Part shown: positions 1 through 3,825 of the stretch, piece by piece
Layout of the letters: each line of letters starts with the position of its first letter
Numbering within the stretch: the stretch's first letter is position 1
Assembly: GCA_946612175.1 (NCBI GenBank)
Contig: CAMOEO010000239.1
Location: 1 to 5,034 of the forward strand
Source of the DNA: an uncultured Verrucomicrobiota bacterium
GTDB lineage: Bacteria; Verrucomicrobiota; Kiritimatiellia; RFP12; UBA3636
DNA: 5,034 nucleotides
Reading direction: 5' to 3'
Notes under the pieces: model-generated
The model's database searches: none
What the model was told of the DNA's origin: nothing
Seen by the model: only the letters and a program-made list of their open reading frames with translations
Position numbers and translations under genes: made by a program

Positions 1-570
1 GCCGAGCACCATCACGCGCGCGCCGGCCATCTTGCACCAGGCGGCGATGGTCATGCCGGCGCAGCCGGTGCCCGACACGACGACCGAGCGGCCGCCGAGC
101 GGCGGCAGCTGCCAGGTCCAGCTGGCCGTTTCGGCCAGCGAGATCGCCAGCACGGCCTGCTCCGGGCAGAGCCGGGGATCGACGACGAGCTCGCGCTCCT
201 CCTGGTAGTCCGGGACGGCCCCGGGCGCGGGATCGCGGACGAGCCCGTATTCGGCGAAGCCGCCCCAGCAGCTCGCGAGGCCGTCGCGATGGTCGCCGGC
301 GATGATCGCGGCCGGGCGCGTCACGCGGTCGCCGACCTTGAACTTGCGGCACTCGGGGCCGACCTCGACGACGACGCCGGTCGATTCGTGGCCGAGGATG
401 GCGGGATACTCGTTGTGGTAGGGCTGCGTTCCCGCGACGAGCTCGCGGTCGGTCGTGCCGCAGATGCCGCACGCGTCGATCTTGACGAGCGCCTCGCGCG
501 GTCCGGGGACGGGACGCGGGACGTCGCGCAGTTCAAGCCGGCCGGGCCGGACGACGACGAGCGCCTTCAT
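1..570 (-). CDS. Zinc-dependent medium-chain alcohol/polyol dehydrogenase, N-terminal 190 residues (3' end outside window)
   Basis: This gene encodes an NAD(P)-dependent oxidoreductase of the zinc-containing medium-chain dehydrogenase (MDR) superfamily; the substrate is unknown, probably an alcohol, polyol or sugar. Translated from the ATG at 570 it begins MKALVVVRPGRLELRDVPRP. The GroES-like catalytic domain carries CGICGTTD (residues 34-41; Cys37 is the expected zinc ligand), GHESTG (60-65; His61 and Glu62) and Glu147 in SLAET, the usual position of the third ligand. The Rossmann fold starts at about 162 with VVVSGTGCAG and the frame is still open at base 1, so about half the protein is missing. 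The lobe that normally holds four structural-zinc cysteines is shortened (residues 85-105, only Cys101), so structural zinc is probably absent. The start overlaps the stop of the upstream dehydrogenase by ATGA and has a GGAGG ribosome site. The family is secure; the reaction is not. Confidence 0.9.
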   Translation of the reverse strand, partial: MKALVVVRPGRLELRDVPRPVPGPREALVKIDACGICGTTDRELVAGTQPYHNEYPAILGHESTGVVVEVGPECRKFKVGDRVTRPAAIIAGDHRDGLASCWGGFAEYGLVRDPAPGAVPDYQEERELVVDPRLCPEQAVLAISLAETASWTWQLPPLGGRSVVVSGTGCAGMTIAAWCKMAGARVMVLG

Positions 571-1586
571 TCCGCGGCCCTCCAGTCGACGACGGCGGAG
601 ACAAGGCCGGAGACGGCGCCGCGGTTGACGCGGTCGAAGAAGTCCGGGGCCTCGGCGGCGGCCAGGCGGTGGGAGATCGCGCGCTCCCACGGCAGGAGCC
701 CGGCGGCGATCTGGCGGAGCACGGCGGCGCGGCACGGCGCGTAGCCGTCGTCGCACGGGAACTTCATCTCCAGCTGCCGGTTGTGGGGGACGAGAAACTC
801 GAACGGATACGGCGCGGCGCCGTAGTTGCCCTGCCACACGAACGTCCCGTGGACGCGGCACAGCTCCATCGCCGGGCGGACGCACGGCCAGAGGCCCGTG
901 CATTCGAAGACGAGGTCGAACCCCTCGGCGCCCTCGGGGAAGAACGGCCGCGCGCGGTCCGCGAGCCCCTCGCCGCCGGCGAGCGTCGCCGCCGCGCCGA
1001 ACGAGCGGGCCATCGCGAGGCGCGCCTCGTCGAGGTCGGCCGCGACGACGACGCAGCCGCGCTGGGCGAGCATCGCCACGACGCCGAGCCCGATCGGGCC
1101 GCAGCCGTGGACGAGCGCGACCTGGCCGACGCGGGCGCCGGACTTGTCGACGCCGTGCAGCGCCACGGCCGGCATCACGAACGTCGCGGCCACGGCCGGA
1201 TCGACGCCGTCCGGCACCTTCGCGATGCCGTGGGTGCCGCCGACGGCCGTCACCGCGTGCGTGCAGTGCACGCCCGAGACGGCCGACACCGCCGTCCCGT
1301 CATCGAGCGCCATGTTCTTGCTGCCGCGGTAGTAGACCGTGTCGCCCGGCGCGAAGCCGGAGACGCCCTCCCCCACCCTTTCGACCACGCCGGCTCCCAT
1401 GTAGCCCGTGGCGATCGGGAACGGGCCCCAGGAGATCTTGTTGCGGACGAGCGCGAACTCGGTTCCGACGCTCACGCCGGAGAAGAGGGTGCGGATGGAG
1501 ACTTCCCCGGGCCCGGGATCGGGCAGGGAGACGGGCTGCAGGGCGAAGCGCTGATCCTGCGTGCAGACGAGTGCGGTTGCTTTCAT
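567..1586 (-). CDS. MDR-family dehydrogenase lacking the catalytic zinc ligands (BchC-like type), 339 aa
   Basis: This is a cytoplasmic NAD(P)-dependent oxidoreductase of the medium-chain dehydrogenase superfamily. The GroES-like domain spans about residues 1-145 and the Rossmann domain about 150-285. Where zinc enzymes have CGxCG and GHE, this protein has SGVSVGTE (36-43) and GYMGAG (61-66), so the zinc ligands are replaced. The S-G-x-S-x-G-T-E signature is characteristic of an MDR branch that includes the bacteriochlorophyllide dehydrogenase BchC and many uncharacterised sugar or alcohol dehydrogenases. The nucleotide loop is HGCGPIGLG (160-168), and Asp184 at the end of the second strand suggests NAD rather than NADP. 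The frame stays open upstream to 1694, but I chose ATG 1586: MKATALVC is the normal family N-terminus, and the upstream ATG at 1661 lies inside the probable -10 box. It is the first gene of a two-gene operon and its TGA overlaps the next ATG. No ribosome site is visible. The substrate is unknown; there is no reason to infer pigment synthesis. Confidence 0.9.
   Translation of the reverse strand: MKATALVCTQDQRFALQPVSLPDPGPGEVSIRTLFSGVSVGTEFALVRNKISWGPFPIATGYMGAGVVERVGEGVSGFAPGDTVYYRGSKNMALDDGTAVSAVSGVHCTHAVTAVGGTHGIAKVPDGVDPAVAATFVMPAVALHGVDKSGARVGQVALVHGCGPIGLGVVAMLAQRGCVVVAADLDEARLAMARSFGAAATLAGGEGLADRARPFFPEGAEGFDLVFECTGLWPCVRPAMELCRVHGTFVWQGNYGAAPYPFEFLVPHNRQLEMKFPCDDGYAPCRAAVLRQIAAGLLPWERAISHRLAAAEAPDFFDRVNRGAVSGLVSAVVDWRAAE
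579..583 (-). promoter_or_regulatory. Shine-Dalgarno site for the downstream dehydrogenase
   Basis: The minus strand reads GGAGG here, eight bases before the ATG at 570 and inside the end of the upstream gene. It fixes the start of the second dehydrogenase and shows that this organism uses canonical ribosome sites for at least some internal operon genes. Neither gene bordering the divergent region (starts at 1586 and 1763) has a comparable site. Confidence 0.7.
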
Positions 1587-1634
1587 GGCGGTGGGGTTCG
1601 GATGGGGACGGGACGGCGGATTCCGGAAACGGAA

Positions 1635-1716
1635 TCGCACGCTTTTGAAGATGCCGGTCATTCTACCATCGGACGCTCTCCCGTTCCATCGCACTTTTGC
1701 GCGTCCTGACTCGCAC
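1635..1716. promoter_or_regulatory. Candidate AraC-type operator: three TCGCAC direct repeats
   Basis: TCGCAC occurs at 1635-1640, 1689-1694 and 1711-1716, all in the same orientation. The first two share the longer ATCGCAC and are followed by TTTTG (after a two-base gap in the first). The last two are 22 bp apart, about two helical turns, close to the 21-bp spacing of half-sites bound by E. coli AraC. The first is 54 bp from the second, about five turns. The middle copy abuts the -35 of the dehydrogenase promoter, the third lies ten bases before the araC -35, and the first falls in the dehydrogenase leader. TCGCAC also occurs elsewhere in this GC-rich window (about 754), so the hexamer alone is not specific; the clustering and phasing are the evidence. 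Confidence 0.4.
1660..1688 (-). promoter_or_regulatory. Candidate promoter of the dehydrogenase operon
   Basis: On the minus strand there is TAGAAT at 1665-1660, preceded by TG plus one base (an extended -10, TGGTAGAAT). A weak -35-like TGGAAC sits at 1688-1683, 17 bases upstream. Transcription would begin near 1653 and give a leader of about 66 bases before the ATG at 1586. A weak -35 with an extended -10 and an adjacent repeat (1689-1694) is what an activator-dependent promoter would look like. This is a prediction from consensus matching only. Confidence 0.5.
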
Positions 1717-1725
1717 GAAAATGAC

Positions 1726-1754
1726 TTGAATCCGTCCGCCGGCCGATGTAGAAT
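1726..1754 (+). promoter_or_regulatory. Candidate promoter of the araC-family gene, giving a leaderless mRNA
   Basis: TTGAAT (1726-1731) and TAGAAT (1749-1754) are separated by exactly 17 bases. They match the sigma-70 consensus at four of six and five of six positions. A start site seven or eight bases after the -10 falls at 1761-1762, one or two bases before the ATG at 1763, so the transcript would have essentially no 5' leader. An in-frame TGA at 1727-1729 and the absence of any start codon between it and 1763 rule out an upstream start. Confidence 0.6.
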
Positions 1755-1762
1755 CCACCGCC

Positions 1763-2641
1763 ATGGACTTCTGGTTCGATCGAATCTGCCCCTCCGTCCG
1801 GCTCGCCGGCTCGGCCGCGCATCCCGTAGGCTGGGTCGAACCGAGGCGCGTGATCTACGACCACGAGCTGGTCCTCTTCGAGGAGGGAACGTTCTCGGTC
1901 GAGATCGAGGGAGAGCGGTTCGACTGCCCGCCCGGGAGCTGGCTTGTGGTTCCGCCGATGCGGTGGCACGCCACGCGGCTGCGCGGGCCGTCCGGGCGGC
2001 GGCGGTGGGTGCATTTCTCGTGGGAGCCCGACCTGCTTCCCGCGCCGGTTCCGTTCATGACCTACGAACCGGGGCGTCCCGTCGCCTCCAACGTGCGTCC
2101 GGCCCCGTCATGGATGCCTGCGGGAATCCTGCGCGGCGCCGTCCCCTCGCCCCGCCGCGCCGCCGCGCTCCACGGCCGCATCGAGGTGCTGGAGCCCGGC
2201 GCCGGCCCGCGCGAGCGCGCCCTGCGCCGCACGGCGCTGCTGGAACTGCTGGCCGAACTGATTCTGCCGGAGCGGGAGGAGTCGGCCGACCGGGACCGGC
2301 GGTCCCTTCCGTCGGTCGCGAGCCGCGTCCGGCGGGAACTGGAGTCCTTTGCGCTGCACGCCGGCCCGACGGACTCCATCCGCGAGGCGCTACGCCGCGC
2401 CGGCTGCGGCTACGAACATGCCGCGCGGGCGTTCCGCCGCGTCTATGGCTCGACGCCCGTCGGGTTCGTCCATTCGTTCCGGCTCGAGACCGCGCGCGAG
2501 CTTCTCGCCACCACGGAGCTTCCCGTCGCCGAATGCGGTGCGCGGGCGGGCCTCCCCAACCCGTCGTATTTCGGGCGCCTGTTCCGCCGCATGTTCGGGG
2601 TCTCCCCGGCCGCATTCCGCCGCGGTCTTCGCGCGCGCTAG
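1763..2641 (+). CDS. AraC-family transcriptional regulator, 292 aa
   Basis: This is a cytoplasmic DNA-binding regulator, probably responding to a small ligand such as a sugar. Residues 1-100 form a cupin-like sensor: HELVLFEEGTFSVEIEGERF is followed by CPPGSWLVVPPMRWHA (55-70), the typical proline-rich turn before a histidine, then WVHFSW (82-87). The C-terminus holds the paired helix-turn-helix domain. The first unit is about 205-232 (SIREALRRAGCGYEHAARAF) and the second about 253-288, with LPVAECGARAGLPNPSYFGR then LFRRMFGVSPAAFRR, matching the family signature. The first recognition unit is more divergent than the second. The length is normal for the family. The start is firm: the frame is closed by TGA at 1727-1729, and the next Met is residue 66, beyond most of the sensor. 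The gene is divergent from the dehydrogenase operon, which it most likely controls. Its TAG stop overlaps the convergent peptidase stop in the sequence CTAG. The ligand cannot be read from the sequence. Confidence 0.92.
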   Translation: MDFWFDRICPSVRLAGSAAHPVGWVEPRRVIYDHELVLFEEGTFSVEIEGERFDCPPGSWLVVPPMRWHATRLRGPSGRRRWVHFSWEPDLLPAPVPFMTYEPGRPVASNVRPAPSWMPAGILRGAVPSPRRAAALHGRIEVLEPGAGPRERALRRTALLELLAELILPEREESADRDRRSLPSVASRVRRELESFALHAGPTDSIREALRRAGCGYEHAARAFRRVYGSTPVGFVHSFRLETARELLATTELPVAECGARAGLPNPSYFGRLFRRMFGVSPAAFRRGLRAR

Positions 2642-2645
2642 CGCG
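2634..2645. repeat. 12-bp palindrome centred on the shared stop codons of two convergent genes
   Basis: CGCGCTAGCGCG is a perfect palindrome. Its central CTAG provides the TAG stop of the araC gene on the plus strand (2639-2641) and the TAG stop of the peptidase on the minus strand (2640-2638). The genes therefore converge with a four-base overlap and no spacer. There is no loop and no T run on either side, so I do not call it an intrinsic terminator; transcripts from each side probably run into the other gene. Confidence 0.75.
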
Positions 2646-3825
2646 GTTGAACCGAATCGCAGCAGTCGGCCTCGCGGGAGTCGCCGTACCCCCTCGCAGG
2701 CGGGAGAAAATACTCGGCGAGGGCTGCGGCGATGCCACGGCCGAAGGCCCGGACCGTATCCGGCGTCTGGGTCTTCTCGCGGAAGTTGGCGAAGGGGATT
2801 TCGAGGCCGCTCGCGAGGCGCGGCCAGGGCTTCGTCGCCGCCCAGCGCGAGAAGCCCATGCCGCAGCCGCCGGAGAAGTCGGTCGGCTGGTTCCACAGCG
2901 CGCCGAAGGGGAGCGTGTCCGCGGCGAAGTAGGGCGCCTCGGGCGGGCAGTGCCTCTCGAGCAGCGCGCCGAAGGCGGCCTGCGCGGGCCGCAGGCGCTC
3001 CGCCTGGATGCCGACGAGGTAGGCATGTTCGTTCGTCTCCCCGCCGCGGATGTAGGGGCAGTGCAGGTCGAGCACGGCGGCGGGACGCCGCTCGTCGAGG
3101 ATCCGTTCGAGCGCCGCGCACTCGGGGTAGAGGTGCCCGCCCGCCGCGCCGTAGTCGCGGTTGTGGTCGTGCGGGAGGCGGAACTTGCCCTGCGTGCCGT
3201 CTTCGACGCCGTCCCGGTCGACGAACGGCACCGCCAGGATTTCGAACGAGCGGCGGAACGCCGCCGCCCACGGCTCGTCCGACGCGAGCGCGCGGAGCAG
3301 CCCCTCGAGCGCGAAGGACGCCATCGACTCCTGCGCGTGGTGCCGGCAGGAGAAGAGCACCGCCTGCGCCGGCTCGCCTTCGCGCAGGCGCAGCAGCGGG
3401 ACGGAGCGCCCGGCGCGCGAGCGGCAGAGTTCGGAGACGGTGACGCGCGGGTCGCCCGCGAAGGACGCGGCGAACGCGGCGAAGTCGGCGCCCTGGTACG
3501 GGATGCACTGGCAGAACTCGACCGTCTCCGGCCCGGCGGACGTCCACTCGAAGACGCGGTCGGACTCGTGGAGCGCGTCGCCGGAGAGCCAGCGCCAGGC
3601 GCGCTCGCCCGCGCGGCGCACGGCGGGGCCGCGCGTCCCGACGCAGTTGCCGTCCGGGAACTCGAAGCGCCACGTTCCCGCGGCCGGGAACGTGGCACGG
3701 AAGCGCCAGAAGAACCAGAAGCGCTGCGTCTCGCGCAAATCGGGCGCGAGGCGGACGGTGTCGCCCTCGAAGCCGAGGACGCGGACGTTGCCGCCGGGGA
3801 AGTCGGCGGAAAGGACGGGCGTCAT
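2638..3825 (-). CDS. M14-family zinc carboxypeptidase, cytosolic carboxypeptidase (CCP/AGBL)-like, 395 aa
   Basis: This is a probable zinc metallocarboxypeptidase that removes C-terminal residues from peptides or proteins. Residues 1-125 look like the beta-sandwich N-domain of CCP enzymes (RFWFFWRFRA at 35-44, CIPYQGADFAAF at 107-118, matching their FYFRV and PYTYS segments). The peptidase domain follows. RHHAQES (161-167) provides zinc ligands His163 and Glu166 at the HPGE position. VPFVDRDGVEDG (199-210) replaces the NPDG segment, HDHNRDYG (219-226) carries the substrate-binding Asn-Arg pair (222-223), DLHC (253-256) gives zinc ligand His255, and GLEIPFAN (340-347) gives the likely catalytic Glu342. 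All expected active-site residues are present. There is no signal peptide, so it is probably cytoplasmic. ATG 3825 overlaps the stop of the beta-helix gene by ATGA, suggesting translational coupling; no ribosome site is visible. The minus frame is open further upstream, but that stretch is antisense-like and overlaps the beta-helix gene. The substrate is unknown. Confidence 0.88.
   Translation of the reverse strand: MTPVLSADFPGGNVRVLGFEGDTVRLAPDLRETQRFWFFWRFRATFPAAGTWRFEFPDGNCVGTRGPAVRRAGERAWRWLSGDALHESDRVFEWTSAGPETVEFCQCIPYQGADFAAFAASFAGDPRVTVSELCRSRAGRSVPLLRLREGEPAQAVLFSCRHHAQESMASFALEGLLRALASDEPWAAAFRRSFEILAVPFVDRDGVEDGTQGKFRLPHDHNRDYGAAGGHLYPECAALERILDERRPAAVLDLHCPYIRGGETNEHAYLVGIQAERLRPAQAAFGALLERHCPPEAPYFAADTLPFGALWNQPTDFSGGCGMGFSRWAATKPWPRLASGLEIPFANFREKTQTPDTVRAFGRGIAAALAEYFLPPARGYGDSREADCCDSVQPR
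3669..3696. repeat. Perfect 12-bp inverted repeat with 4-base loop inside the peptidase gene
   Basis: GCCACGTTCCCG (3669-3680) is followed by the loop CGGC and then CGGGAACGTGGC (3685-3696), an exact complement. In the peptidase mRNA it would form a very stable hairpin about 130-157 bases after the start codon, encoding residues ATFPAAGTW (44-52). No T run follows on either strand, so it is not an ordinary intrinsic terminator. It may affect polarity or RNA stability, or may be a by-product of GC-rich codon choice. Confidence 0.7.

Larger units (their letters stand above)
1660..1754. repeat. Inverted repeat CCGATG(G)TAGAAT forming both divergent -10 regions
   Basis: The minus strand carries CCGATGGTAGAAT at 1672-1660 and the plus strand carries CCGATGTAGAAT at 1743-1754. 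They differ by a single inserted G, and each contains the -10 box of its own promoter. The arms therefore mark the two outward-facing promoters of the regulator and the dehydrogenase operon. The identity extends beyond the -10 hexamer, so a shared regulator or a duplicated promoter may be the cause; shared sigma-factor preference would explain only the TAGAAT part. Confidence 0.55.

Noticed and set aside
567..1586. Naming the zinc-less dehydrogenase bchC
   Set aside because: Only the family signature is shared; nothing in the neighbourhood suggests bacteriochlorophyll synthesis.
1587..1694. N-terminal extension of the first dehydrogenase back to an ATG at 1694 or 1661
   Set aside because: The extension is Arg/Pro-rich and not family-like, it covers the AT-richer promoter region, and the ATG at 1661 overlaps the TAGAAT box. 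MKATALVC at 1586 is the normal N-terminus.
669..1709. Long plus-strand open frame opposite the dehydrogenase gene
   Set aside because: It is antisense to a gene with clear Rossmann and GroES-like motifs, has low-complexity composition and no start context.
2645..2710. Possible intrinsic terminator at the convergent junction (GGTTGAACC and CCTCGCGGGAG / CCTCGCAGGCGGGAG)
   Set aside because: The first pairing has a loop too small to form, the second is a direct near-repeat inside the peptidase coding end, and no T run is present on either strand.
2638..3825. Link between the CCP-like peptidase and bacterial tubulins known in some Verrucomicrobiota
   Set aside because: No tubulin gene or Glu-rich tail is present in the window; the idea rests on analogy alone.
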